NCBI GenBank assembly: GCA_038363925.1
Contig: JAQQWL010000006.1
Coordinates: 5,064,501 to 5,128,500, forward strand
Origin: Apiospora phragmitis
Lineage: Eukaryota; Ascomycota; Sordariomycetes; Amphisphaeriales; Apiosporaceae
DNA: 64,000 nucleotides
Direction: 5' to 3'
Shown here: positions 1 through 11,748 of the stretch, one piece after another
Layout of the letters: each line of letters begins with the position of its first letter
Position numbering within the stretch: position 1 is the stretch's first letter
Program-made: the position numbers and the translations under genes
Notes under the pieces: generated by a model
Database searches by the model: none
What the model saw: the letters and a program-made list of their open reading frames with translations, nothing else
What the model was told of the DNA's origin: nothing

Positions 1-111
1 ATATACATATATGGAGGCCAGGCCAAAACCCAAGGCGACCAGAAGCAGAACACTTGGAGTAAGAAAGGAGTTCGGTTCATGGGGAAAGTAAAATGGCTGA
101 CAGTATAACAG

Positions 112-2157
112 ACAACAACCTGCTGATATTGGATACTACTAAATCCTGGGAAATCAGCTCGCCAGCCATGACTGGTTTGGCAAAGCCATCTGGTCCACCG
201 GCTGTCTCGCTTGGCTACCTGTGGAACGACTACAACAATCTCTTCCTGTACGGTGGAGAATTCGCTGACAACCCGTACACCGAGCCCGAGCCTTATGCGA
301 CATGGAAATATGACATCGCTGCGACGTCCTGGACGGAATACAGCACCCCGAAGACCTCGGCCGGAAATGCCTCGGAGCCTGCAGACGTGCCCATCCAGCG
401 CGCCGGCGAAGGCGCGGGTGTCTCAGTCCCCGAGCTCGGGCGCAGTTGGTATTTCGGCGGCCACCTCGACCTCGCCACGACGCAGGGCTGGTCGAACCAG
501 ATCGACCGGGTCTATCTCAAGGGCCTGCTCGAGTTCACGCACCCGGGCTACGCCAACAACGGCGTCGACTCGCTGCACGCCTCGGGCGCGGGCGACGGCG
601 GCGCCTACCGCAACATCACCGAGGGCGGCATCCAGGACTCGTCGGGCTTCACCGAGCGCGCCGACGGGCAACTCGTGTTCGTGCCGGGCTGGGGCCCCAG
701 CGGGATCCTGCTGGGGCTCGGCGGCGGCTCGACGGCCAACAAGGACTCGACGGCCGAGTTCGCCAGCATGTCCACCATCGACGTCTACGACATCGAGACG
801 AGCGAGTGGTACCACCAGCAGACGCGCGGCGAGGCCCCCGGCGTGCGCGTCAACCCCTGCGCCGTCGTCTTCTCGGCCCCCGACGCCTCCTCGTTCAACA
901 TATACTTGTACGGCGGCCAGAACCTGCTGCCCGTCGCGGGCCAGACCCAGTACACCGACCTCTGGATCCTGACCGTGCCCTCCTTCACCTGGATCAAAGT
1001 CGACATCGAAAAGGATGGTGAGCCACCAGCACGCGCGGGCCATACCTGCCACGCGCGTGACGGGCAGATGATCGTTGTGGGCGGGTACATCGGGCAGACG
1101 ACCCAGTGCGACGGCGCGGGCGTCTACAACTTCAACGCGTCCTCCCTGAAGTGGCAGGACCAGTTCGCCGCCGCTGACCACCCAGCCGACATTTCACCCG
1201 ACAACAGCATTCTGGCCGACAGCTACGGCTACCAGGTCCCCGACGTCGTACAATCTGTCATTGGGGGTCACTCCGACGGTGGTGCTACGGCTACGCACCC
1301 GGCGTCGGGTCCCGCGAGCGACGGACCCTTCGCCACGGGCAAACCCCCCGTCTTCACAGTAACGGCGCCAGGCGGCGGCGCGACCGTGACGTCGCTCCCA
1401 CCCGGCGTGAACTCGGACGGCAGCCCCAGCGGCGGCGCGCCCAAGGGCGGCCTCATCGCGGCGGGCGTTGTCGCGGGCGTGCTCGGCGTCGCAGCGCTGT
1501 ACCTCGGCTTCTGCGCCTGGCTGTACCGCCGCCAGGTCGCGGCTTACAAGAAGCACATGCTGGCGGCCAACCGGTACAGCGGCGCCGTCATCCCGAGGAG
1601 GGCGAGGTCGCCGACGACGGCCTCGCGCACGACTTCGCGAATACAACCTACGGCGGCGCTAGCGCGGCTCTGGCTGGCACGGGCGGCGCCGCGGCTATCA
1701 AGGAGAAGCTGCGCAAGAACAAACGGTGCGGCAGCTCGAGCGGCGAGAGCGGGCAGCAGCGCGAGCAGTTCGGCTGGGTCGGCCCGCGTGCGGATAAGAA
1801 TAACAACGGCGGCAACGGTGGTAGCAACCAACCGTTCCTGAGCGAGCCCAAGTGGATGTCGTCGTCGGCCGACGAGCCGTCGCCTTTGTCCGGAGGCGGC
1901 GCGGCCAACAGCTCGTCGCACAATACAGCAGCAGCGACAAGGCGCCGCGGCCGAGCGAGGACCGGAACCCGTGGGGCTGGTTCGAGAGCCCGAGCTCGGG
2001 CAACACGGGCGTGTCCCGGAACAAGAGCAGCGCGACGCGCAGCACGGCGAGCGGGCACTCGACGGACGGGCTGCTGGACGGGCGCGAGCCCAACTTCTTC
2101 AGCGTGGTGCTGGGGCCCCGGCGGGCGCTGCGGGTGGTGAATGGGATGGAGGAGTGA
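112..2157 (+). CDS. Kelch-repeat type I membrane protein, 5' end outside window, two frameshifts
   Basis: The product has kelch-type beta-propeller blades, with recurring motifs such as LYGG, WYFGG, LGGG, LYGGQ and VVGGY. A Gly/Pro/Thr-rich stalk and one membrane helix coded at about 1450-1518 follow, ending in LYRRQ and a hydrophilic cytoplasmic tail. Such proteins probably act as fungal surface or septal scaffolds; the ligand is unknown. The first ATG (93) is probably not the start. A branch-point match GCTGAC (96-101) is followed by an AG at 110-111, so the visible part most likely begins with an internal exon at 112, and exon 1 lies left of the window. The frame shifts once in the CCC run at 1592-1594 and again between 1912 and 1922. 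Each shift is restored by one extra base, and the tail then stays open to the TGA at 2155-2157. The frame left uncorrected gives only Arg/Ala/Ser-rich noise. Confidence 0.75.
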
Positions 2158-5100
2158 TTCGGCTGCTGATTTGTTTACGAAGATATCCATTTTTCTTTCT
2201 CAAGCTTATGAAAGTATACATACGACGCGATGATGTGTTTCAGGCGTTCTTCTATTCTATTCTATCGGGTAGAGTGTAACATGTTGGCATATACGGATGA
2301 TTGTTTGTATATATAAGATTATTGTGTCATGATAACGAACTTGATGTGTATTACCCCCCTGAAGACTTATCAAATTGGTGTCTACTATATGTATGTGTTA
2401 GAGTTTGAAGTCACGACACTGTCACCCTGAGGTTTTGATAGGCTGCTGTGCTTGGCACGTTTGATCACGAGTCGTGATGTTTTTGAATCAGAAACCACCA
2501 CATGAAACATTGCTTCGGTACTGCTTCGGTACTGCTACGGTACGCAAGTATATAGTATATATAATCTGTATCCAATTTCATATTTGTAAAGACGCCTTGA
2601 CGCTCATACAAAGCTTGGTCCTTGGAGTATGGTGCTTCTAGAAACATTTGTTCTACGACATGACCAATGACTTCGGCAGAGCCAGGCACCAGGGGTTGTG
2701 ATAAGAGAGATGCCCGATAGAAAACGAGACCCAGTTCTAGATGGAATTGACTGTGGGGTTGGAGAAAAAGCTCCAGCTGCATAGCGATCCACACAGTTTC
2801 TCCAGGGAACTCCCAGTGCTACCTCGTATACCTAATGAGGTAGGTCCCGCATACACAGGCAGAAGCTGTTGGATGCAGTAGGGCTATTTATGCGCTCCTA
2901 GAAAGGACTCTAGAAAGATTCTACGTTGTATACGCCAACTGTCAAAACTATGCATCGATTATACCAATCCTAGTAAGTCATCGGGACCTTTCGCACTCGC
3001 TAACAGCGAAGTTGGTAATAGTAAACATCTAGCTAGCATGCACTGTCCCATCGAGCTATGCCCCTGTCCTAAGGGTCCATGGCGGGGCCATGGCCAGATA
3101 ACGTCCACTAACCAGCCCACTGTGTTTGGGGCGGAGCGCAGCAAATCTGGAAAGGGAAAAAGGAAATTGCCTGTATTGCACAAACGCCATTCTGCCCACT
3201 CTCCCCAAAACGTCTCGAGTACATAGAAATGCCACCCTCACCTCACGCCACGATGCCACGATAAAAAAGCTGCTGCCGTGAACTGCTCATCATAACCGGT
3301 GGCTGGCTGGGCAGACTATTGATCCAATGGACCTAAGCCACATCAAGTGCTTTCCCCTCTTCCAGAAACGTTCGATTGCATTAAAAAGTAAACCCTCCAA
3401 GACTCGCAAGGGATCTTGGGATTGCAACGTACCGGAGGAAGGAAGGAAGGGGGCAGGAGGACGAAGCCAACAACGACGAATTCTAGTTGAGTCCACGAGT
3501 CTTCTTAAAAACCCCTCACAGCGACCTGCATATTATGTCTGACTGACTGGTGGGTGACCTCGATTGCGTAACCCCAAAACCTGCTGTCGCTGTCGTTGGA
3601 ACAGTCTGTCCTGCACGATGACCTCCTCAGACAGAGGCAGAACACTTGCTGAATGATATTCGCTTATCGTCTGCTACAGTAGTTGTACATCCGGCATGTA
3701 CTGTTCAAGTTATGTATCCGTTGTCAGAAGGGGGGGTCCGGTTCCCTGGATCATCCGCCGCACCCCAGAATGCAAACCCACCAGGCCCAATTTGGTTGTG
3801 TCTCTCTCATTTCCTTTGGAGATGTACAGGCGATGGAACAAACAGTCTAAATCCTTTCGTTCTCCCTACTGCCAGATTTCTTCGTCAGGAATAAACTGGG
3901 TTTCAAGATATGCAAATGTAGCAAGTGGCAAGCAACGCAGCATCGCAGTTTCTTTGACTTGCGTATTCCCTCTTATTAGAAGCCCATCTTGGTGGACTCT
4001 CTCATATCCAATCTACCTCAAATCTATCCATCGAGCCATCCCACCTTACCGGGTCTTTCGTCACTCTAGCATGCTAGTCTCGCAAATCTCCATATTCGGA
4101 TCGCCAAAGCCGTTGTCTTGCATTACCCTGGCCAGAGAGAAAGCATCCCCCCACACTCCTTTTTCTCTCGGTCGGTACACATAAATTGGACGCATCTCTA
4201 CGCCTAAACACTGCCATTCCCATCGCCCGTTGGAACGAAGCATCAGAAGTCGGTGTAGTGTCCACCCGGTCGACTGCATTGGATCAACGAGACTTCGACC
4301 CGAGTATCATCACCACGATTTGCCGTTTATCCCAATCTCCTTCCTTGCCTTGGTTCTCGTCCCACCTTGGCAGCGTGCATCTCCCACTACTTTAGCCTCC
4401 TCCTGCTGAAACTTGGGCATCTGGGGCTGAGGCGTGAGGTGAGCAAGGTCAGGCCTTTATTCATCGTATCTTACCTACATACGGAGTAACCACTCCTCTG
4501 TTCCCCTTCTTTTTCCTGTATGTCCCTGTCTGCACAGCAGAAATCGTGTCACTGCTGCACCGTCCAGCTAAATCGAACCGGGTTGCTGTTGTTACCACCA
4601 TTTCACCTCCTCCAAACCTTCTTTTTGGATCCGTCAATCAGACCAGCGAGGTGACAGGCATCCCGTCATCTCCGCGCTGTCCAACACAACCACAGTCCCC
4701 TTTGCTTCCCGCCGCAGCCGAGCCGGTGTCTTCCAAGGGAGAGAAAGGCCGTCTCATTGTCGTACATTTGCCTCTTCTCTCACTTCCCTTCGCTGCGTCT
4801 TTGTGTGTGTGAGTGTGCGTCTGGCGTGTGTTTGGTTCCTCCGTCTCGTGCCACCGAACCGACACTGCCACCTTTATTCGTAACAAACGCCCAGAGACGA
4901 TCAGCAAATCACCAACCATACGCTCGCTCACTCTACATCATCCCCTCACCCACCAGGAAGAATACACGTCGATCAATTGCGTACACCTGACCGACAATCG
5001 ACTCCTTCTTTTCAGCTTTTATTCTTTGTTTCACTTTATTTGCTGCTATTGCAACCTTAAACCTCCTCTTCGAGGGTTAAACCCATTTGTTTGTTTCTCC

Positions 5101-5217
5101 GAATGTATGCTTCGAATCGGCCGGCCCTCTTGACATAAACAGCCCTTGGGCTCCTCCTCCTTTGGCCATTCTACCCCTATATTTTCCCCATATAGACCTC
5201 ACAACACAACCGCCACA
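2158..5217. other. Intergenic region with long pyrimidine-rich leader
   Basis: No convincing gene is visible. There is an imperfect triple 10-mer (TGCTTCGGTAC type) at 2513-2542. A stop-free minus-strand stretch (2465-2794) is discussed under findings. From about 4450 to 5217 the strand is rich in C and T with few G. This is typical of the promoter and 5' leader of a highly expressed fungal gene, here the one starting at 5218. Confidence 0.5.
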
Positions 5218-6585
5218 ATGTCTTTCGGCGTTGCATTACAGTCGGCCATCTTCTATGTGGTGGCCTGCACACCATGCGCCCAGGCGAGGGAACATCGCGA
5301 TTCGCAGAAAAAAGCAAAAAAGGACAGGGCGGAGAAGATGCGAATGCAAACCGAGATGCCCGAACTATATCAACACCCAGATCCATTCAACACGAATCCA
5401 TACTGGTCAGAGGAAATAACGATGGGCCCACGTTTACCGACTAAGAAGAACACCGCTGCAAGTAAGAACACAAGCCAGAGAGCACTGAATAGTTCCGGCA
5501 CGGATGGTAGGACCACAAGAGCCAGCAGTATAGGCCTGGATAGCACACATCTAGGGAGCAGTCCGACAATCGTACCGGAGGGCGGGGAACTACGGCGATC
5601 CATCAGTATAGGTTGGTCTGACGACTGGAACAAGAAGCGATACCAGCGCGAAGACGAAGAGTTATGGGGCCGTGAGAGATTCTCTCAAACGGGACACAAG
5701 TTGGTGGATGCTATCAAGCACGCGAGTGAGTCGGCGGGACGTATGCTAGGCATGGAGAAGGAGCCGAAGAACGTGACCGAGGAGGAGCGAACCGGTTTCT
5801 ACGCCCCCGTCAGGAACCCGCCTGTCAACGACTACCACCCTCCGGTTGTCAGCCAGCGGCCCAGGCACAAGGATGCCGCTAAGTGGATGTTGCAGCCTCC
5901 GCCACCCGCAAAGATCATGGAGGGCAAGGTTCCTGTAAGCAGGAGTATGAGTCTTGCCAGCCAGGCCAGCCGACGGACTGCCGCGAGCGCGCGGAGCGCA
6001 CGGAGCGCCCGTACCATGACAAGCGAAGGACCTCCGCTCGGAAAGCGGATGCACGAGAAGATGGTCGAGAAGAAGCTGCGCCAGGGAAGCGATACGCCCA
6101 CCGAAGCCGAGCTTGCGGCTGCCATGAACAGGCCCTCAACCGCACGCAGAAGCACAAACGCGAGCCGCAGCGGTTTGAGCCAGCGTACCACCCGGAGCCG
6201 CAGCCTGTCCAACGAGTCGTCGGATACTACTTCGCCCGAGATGAAGAAGCAGCGCCGGAAGCGACGTTCGCGAGCCCCAATTATGCCCGAGACTGACTCC
6301 TCCGATGACGAAGAGTTCTACCGAGGCAACAGCATCGATACCCTCGGCGCCATGACGAAGGCGGCGCAGAGACCCAAGCTGGAGACCATCTTCAGCTCGC
6401 AGAACAGTGCCCCCAAGTCGGAGCAAAACAAGCGCCCGCAGACACCCGATAGCACAATCGCCAACAAGGTGCGATCGCCATCGCAAGAGACTTTCAACAA
6501 AGTCCCTGTATCCAAGGCCACTATCCCTGCGCCGATTAAAGATGTCAACATGACATCTGGCGTTGCCGTCCAAGCCTCAGCATAG
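5218..6585 (+). CDS. Conserved disordered fungal protein with hydrophobic N-terminus
   Basis: A single exon codes for 455 residues. I chose the ATG at 5218 over the in-frame one at 5146 because it has a good context (CACAATG) and directly opens a short hydrophobic segment (about residues 3-18, ending in ACTPCAQA). An upstream extension would bury that segment. The segment could be a weak signal peptide, or an anchor with a Cys pair that might be palmitoylated. A very basic stretch (RDSQKKAKKDRAEK) follows directly, which favours a membrane-associated cytosolic protein over a secreted one. The N-terminal 70 residues, including HPDPFNTNPYW, look constrained. The rest is Ser/Arg/Lys-rich low-complexity sequence. 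I remember similar uncharacterised proteins in many filamentous ascomycetes but know of no function. Confidence 0.8.
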   Translation: MSFGVALQSAIFYVVACTPCAQAREHRDSQKKAKKDRAEKMRMQTEMPELYQHPDPFNTNPYWSEEITMGPRLPTKKNTAASKNTSQRALNSSGTDGRTTRASSIGLDSTHLGSSPTIVPEGGELRRSISIGWSDDWNKKRYQREDEELWGRERFSQTGHKLVDAIKHASESAGRMLGMEKEPKNVTEEERTGFYAPVRNPPVNDYHPPVVSQRPRHKDAAKWMLQPPPPAKIMEGKVPVSRSMSLASQASRRTAASARSARSARTMTSEGPPLGKRMHEKMVEKKLRQGSDTPTEAELAAAMNRPSTARRSTNASRSGLSQRTTRSRSLSNESSDTTSPEMKKQRRKRRSRAPIMPETDSSDDEEFYRGNSIDTLGAMTKAAQRPKLETIFSSQNSAPKSEQNKRPQTPDSTIANKVRSPSQETFNKVPVSKATIPAPIKDVNMTSGVAVQASA

Positions 6586-8418
6586 GTTGCCGACCGGACA
6601 GACCTGGTGACATTGCGGGACGTTATCGAACTGCGTCCTCCAACCGGGAGATGCTGGACCGTCGTCGCGGTGAATCCTCCTATTTCACTTCATTCCTTGT
6701 AGGAAACCCTTTTTAAAAAGGACACGTGAGAGCAAGCACCTGTGTTGTGCTCCACGATGGTCCCCACCATTTTTTCTTTTTACATCTCCATGGGTGGTGT
6801 TTTTTATTTACACATTTGTGTTGTCCAATGGGGAAGCATACTTCTGCATGCGAGGCGTTCTGGATGGGTCCGAAAGGAAAACGAAGCATAAACAGGGGAG
6901 TTCTTTTTTGTTTTCTTTTCTGTTCTTTATTGTCCTGCATAGATTTACATAGGCATGAGATGGATGTGCAGCTGTTGTTTGAGACGAGTACTCCCCCTGG
7001 AGAGCATTCGTTCAGCATCTATTTATACAAAGGAAAGCTTGTGTAGGTAGCTATGTCTGGCGTCTGGCGAGTCGGACTGAAGAGAGAGATTCACAACAAA
7101 GAGGAATGGAACATATCTTGACGAAGCTGTTAAACATAGACTTTGTGCCTCTTGGTCTTCGGTGCCCTGTGTTCCCTCGTGTGATTCAGTGACTGTCATT
7201 CGGGATATCAAAGAAAGGAAAAGTGCTAAGGTTATCTTCTATTGACTGGTAATCAATTAGTGGCCGTGAGTACGTACGTAGACATGGTTGACTCCAAAGG
7301 AGCCTTCAGTTAACATCCTGGACGTAGTCATTCGCAATCAACAAGCCTCTGAGCTACTGGAACAGCACCTACATACAAAACACATCCTCATAATGAGATT
7401 ATTGGTCAAGGGGGGGAGTTTGGCTATAAGTCTGCGGGCTGATTTTGACTTTGGGAATGCATATGTACTGGTGATCATTTCATTAATTTGACTGCAGTGA
7501 TCGGCGGCCGGGGGGTCGCATGCATAGGCACATACATAGGCACGTACATACTCATTAATATCCGCATTATAGTACATACTTACACGTGCTCATCCATGGC
7601 CATTCGAGAAAAAAGAAACCCCCAATTACTGGGAGGTGGGCGGCAAGCAGCAGAATATTCAGCACTATCGCGCGAAGAAGTCACCAGCGCAAAATGAACG
7701 CCTCCAATTATTTGTTCTCTTTCTGAATTCTAGAAAGATTGCTGCTTTCCACACGAGGGGAAAAGGGAGGTGGTCTTCCTCCGTTCCAATCTTCACTTTG
7801 TGATGAGAACAATCTCAAGCGTACCACCGATTAAGACCCCATGGGAGGTTACTGCTCCACCGCCCTTTCAGCCAGGCACACGCAGGTCGCCGAGCTTTCA
7901 GTGGTCCGTTCTTGTCTCCTCCCATGCCATATAACTGAATGAAATGGTCCTTTGAATGGATACCCTCGTAACACTGCACTGCAAAGAAAGGAAAAGTTGA
8001 TCATCACTGTGATTCGGTGTGATGTTCGTGGATACTTCTTCGCGATGTTCGGTGCTCGTTCGGGTCCTTGGAAACACAGATGCATTCGCCTTTTGCGCGA
8101 ATGAGGAGTATGGTGGAAAGTCATTGCGGATGGATGTACAATACAAAAAATGCAACGAGTCTGGAATCTCTCGCATGGCCAGCTCGAATAAGGCCTAAAC
8201 TCCGTCCCAATCCAAGCCGAACTTTTGGTCTGAATGCCCATACCCATAAAATATAAATCGCCTAGCTGAGAAAGAGATCTGCGACGCAGTGTACAATAAG
8301 ATCTCCGGAAAATAATGTACGTTGGACAGAATGGGTGAAAAGGTCGGTCATTAATGGTATTGATGGTTCGACTGACAACGTCAGGCCATCATCGAGTGAT
8401 TTGGGAATAACCACGTCT
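6586..8418. other. Intergenic region between convergent genes
   Basis: This is the space between two 3' ends (genes ending at 6585 and 8419). It is AT-richer than its flanks, with T-runs at 6770-6810 and 6903-6925 that suit a 3' untranslated region. I see no gene, RNA or repeat here. Confidence 0.5.
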
Positions 8419-9705
8419 TCATACCTCCCACTCCTCCTCGATCTCATTGTCGTCGGTGGTCTCATCAGGGGTCAAGGCGGCGAACGAAGAACTGCTGCTG
8501 AGAGCGGGCTTGGTGCTCTTGCTGTTGCCGTTAACGGGGGCTTTGGCAGGAGGGGCAGCAGCCGGAGTTGCAGTGGCGGCAACATTCTCGGTCGAGGCTG
8601 CGTTGGCAGAGCTATCGGTGGTCTTCTTTCCCTTCTTGCTCTTCTTGGTGGTGACCTCGTTCCAGGAGTCTTCGTCCTGGAGCAGCTTCATCTGCTCTTC
8701 CTCAGAGGGGACGGCGGACATCCAAGAATCCTTGGAGTTGTTAGAAGCAGCCGGCTTGGGGGTGCTTGAGTTGGCAGAGTTGGCAGCCTTAGCAGCAGGC
8801 TTCTGCTCCTCAGTGTCGAGCAGCTCGACGAGTTTGCCAGAGTCCTCATCGGCAGGCTTCGGCTTCCAGACGCTCTCCTTGGCGGCAGCGGTGGTATAAG
8901 CAGAGCCGTCCTTGGCGGCGCGACCCTCGGCGATACGGGCCTGTCGTCGCTGGGCCTCTTCCAGCTTCTTGCGCTCTTGCTCCTCCTCGAGTCTGGCGGC
9001 CTTGGCAGCCTCTGCCTTCTTGCGGTTCTGTCGCTGCTTCTTGGACTCAACGACCTCAGCCTTCTTCTCCTTCTTCTGCTTAGCCTTGACGTTCTCGGTG
9101 TCGGTGATACGCATGACGGAGGGTCCGGGGGAAGTCTGCTCAAGCATATCCGAGACATCGCGGCTGTCTGCAGCTACAACCTCGGGTGAGTTCGTCTCAG
9201 AGAGGTCGTCATCGGCATCGCCAGTGGTCGAGGACGGGACAGAGACCTTGTCATCGGGAACCTCAATCTCCCGGGCGCGCGACTGCTTAACCGACTTGGC
9301 TTTCTTATCGTCTCTCTTGGCGGCCTCGAACTTGGTACCCGACTTGGCGCTGGCATACTGGCGAGCAAATTCGTCATTAGCCCGTCTGTTCGCAGCAGCC
9401 TCGGCCTCAGGGTCGTAGTCGGCACCAGTCGTTTTGGCAGTGTCGGTAGTGGCCGTGACGGGGGCAGCTGGTTTCGACTTGGGCTTAAGGGCCTTCTCTG
9501 CCTTCTTCTTGGTAGCTGTGGCAGCCGATGCGACGTTCTTCTCGTATTCGCCGGTCGGGACCTTGGCATGTAACGAGCTGGACTTGTTGGCTGGTTGGCG
9601 GCGACCTGCCTTGGTCTGCGCTCTGTAGTAGATCAGGCCTCCGACGCCAATGATGACGGCCCATCCTCCGACCGTGGTAAGAGTGCTAGTGCTAATATTC
9701 TCCAT
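8419..9705 (-). CDS. N-terminally anchored coiled-coil protein (ER-type topology)
   Basis: One exon codes for 428 residues. The start is the ATG at 9705. An upstream in-frame start would add 18 residues in front of a clean anchor and is less likely. Residues 1-30 hold one transmembrane helix (VGGWAVIIGVGGLIYY) followed by RAQTKAGRR, a positive-inside pattern that places the bulk of the protein in the cytosol. The middle, about residues 195-270, is a Lys/Glu/Arg-rich helix (KKQRQNRKKAEAAK), probably a coiled coil. Near the C-terminus are two Trp motifs (DSWMSAVPSEEEQ and DSWNEVTTKKSKKGKK), and the protein ends in the acidic EEEWEV. The layout (anchor, charged helix, Trp/Lys motifs) resembles ER or ribosome-associated membrane proteins, but I cannot assign a named family. 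Confidence 0.8.
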   Translation of the reverse strand: MENISTSTLTTVGGWAVIIGVGGLIYYRAQTKAGRRQPANKSSSLHAKVPTGEYEKNVASAATATKKKAEKALKPKSKPAAPVTATTDTAKTTGADYDPEAEAAANRRANDEFARQYASAKSGTKFEAAKRDDKKAKSVKQSRAREIEVPDDKVSVPSSTTGDADDDLSETNSPEVVAADSRDVSDMLEQTSPGPSVMRITDTENVKAKQKKEKKAEVVESKKQRQNRKKAEAAKAARLEEEQERKKLEEAQRRQARIAEGRAAKDGSAYTTAAAKESVWKPKPADEDSGKLVELLDTEEQKPAAKAANSANSSTPKPAASNNSKDSWMSAVPSEEEQMKLLQDEDSWNEVTTKKSKKGKKTTDSSANAASTENVAATATPAAAPPAKAPVNGNSKSTKPALSSSSSFAALTPDETTDDNEIEEEWEV

Positions 9706-11748
9706 TGCGACGGTTCGTGGGTTGGTTTGTGCTGTGAATTGGATGATTGCTGATCGCAAGACTTCCTTTCCTTACAATACCAGGGGCAGTTTGTCGAGCT
9801 TGCCAACAAGAGCTAGCTGTCGCAAGTCGAGCAGGATGAACCTGGTGCTTCTAAAATCAATGGGGGACACCTGGCGACGATGTAGTCTACGTGCTACACC
9901 AATGGCAGATGTCGGAAGGAGAAGGGGATCGTTGCTGTAAGTTGCTTTGGGTAGTCGCAACTGGTTGTGGTGAAGATGTGAAAGGTTCAAGAGAGCTAAC
10001 ACATCTGGTTGAATGGGAAAGGAAGCTTGTGTGTGTCAAGGAGATCGGGGATTTGGGGAATCCGATTAGCCGATGGTTCTGCTGACACTGGAGTGTGGTA
10101 CGAAGCAGGCACTACTATAGTAGTAATGGGAGGAAGTGTGTGAAAGAGGGAGAGAGATGGATGGCAGGACAGCAGCTGGTGAGGCCGAATAAAAATGGTA
10201 TGATGGGCAGAGTGAATATTATCTCCAATTGTTCGCGAAGAGTGAATGTAGGTTAAGGAAGGGGAAGCTGTAAATGGCAAAGTCTTGGCACTTTGCTTGA
10301 CTCTCTCAACGTGGCCATTGGGAGAAGTGGATCGGACGGAGATATTCTCCAGTCAAACCCCGGCTCTCCAAATTCACGTAAGGTAACTCTCCGACCTGGA
10401 GTCGATTTGAGACCCAGGCCCTGCACGCCCGACCGAGACAATCGACAATCGAGGGTCAAGACCTCACGAACTCGGCGCTGAAGAGGGTTCAAGCGCGATA
10501 ACAATCGCCTGATCCTGCATAACGTTGATATATTACATATGACTATTCCTAACTCATGTACATGTAGTATTACGTTCATGCTGTAAACGAGTCTCTCCTG
10601 CTCCTGCTCCCTACATGTAGGTATCTACCTGTTTAAAGTACCCAATGTTGTCTTTGTACTTCGCGACCGGTATACAAGGCGACTAAGGTTAGCTGGGTAT
10701 GTAAGATGTAGACGGGCAATCTGGAGATGCTTTCTTTGTAGGTTACACGGCAATGCAAGCGAGACGTTTCCTATATCCACTGGTTTGTTTGCTTTTGTGA
10801 ACCTGGGGTTTGGGGAGTCGCAGTAGGTTCCGACTGTTGCTCGTCTGCTTGGCTCATTGGGAGACCCGACACCCTGCAGTCAGAACTGCAGTGATACACA
10901 ATCCGTATCTGTGCGTCAGAATGAGTGCATGTGAAGTGCAGACGAGAAGTGAAGAAAGCACGTCCTTCGAGTCTTGTGTGACCACAATCTGCACCAAGAT
11001 TATCCGCTCTATCTACCTCCTTGAGATGCAGTATACCGATCAGCGGCACAGATGTTAGGGGTAAATAGGGGCAGCAACTGCTGCTTGACTGCAGCGGGTA
11101 CTCACTCTACCGTATTGAACGGCCTAGCACCTGCCTCAGCTCTCACCGGCAGTAACCATGGAAAGTAGCCTTAGAAAAGAAATCGGACGGTAGCACTGCG
11201 AGGGATTGCGGGGTAGTTGTTCAGGAATGACCCCGCTACAAATCTAGGTTAAAAGGCATCTAACCTACAAGCATAAAGTAACACACAGAGCCTCACAGGT
11301 TGAGAGAGCATTGGGGAGTATGAGCTATGAGGGAAGTGAGGGACGACGATGATAGCTTTCCAACAACTTAGATGTATATTTTACCGTACCATGTACTTAA
11401 TGTAACTGGGAGAATCGGGTCTGTCTTCCGCTGGTGACCGGTGGCACTGTGGGCTTGAGTGAATGCTTTAACTGGGCCGAGGCTTATCTATCAGAGTAGA
11501 GCATAGCACAGGGAATCCAACTTTGAGCTCTCCCAGTCCAACTTCGCTGGCTCTTGCTCAACGAGTGAATACGCGTAGCAACAGTCATTCACACGGCGCA
11601 CGAGTTTTTAACTGCTGTCTTCACAGCAGCATTACTATAGAGGTCATTTCATATTTGCTTTGGCTGTGCTCGCTATAGAACATAATCCTTGTATTTGTTG
11701 CTTTTGCTCTTTTGAGAATCCCGCCCAAGCGTCGATATTATATCCATC
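9706..11748. other. Intergenic region between divergent genes
   Basis: This holds the promoter of the minus-strand gene starting at 9705 and, from about 11400 on, that of the nucleoside hydrolase. No further gene, RNA or repeat is visible; the open frames here are short and lack coding-like composition. Confidence 0.5.

Noticed and set aside
1585..1608. Possible 24-nt intron (GTACAG...CGAG) in the kelch gene to explain the frame change
   Set aside because: Too short for splicing, and a multiple of three, so it would not correct the frame.
3696..4184. 162-codon open frame on the plus strand in the first large gap
   Set aside because: Composition is Ser/Arg/Pro/Cys-mixed without motifs and no good start context. 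It looks like chance within a pyrimidine-rich leader.
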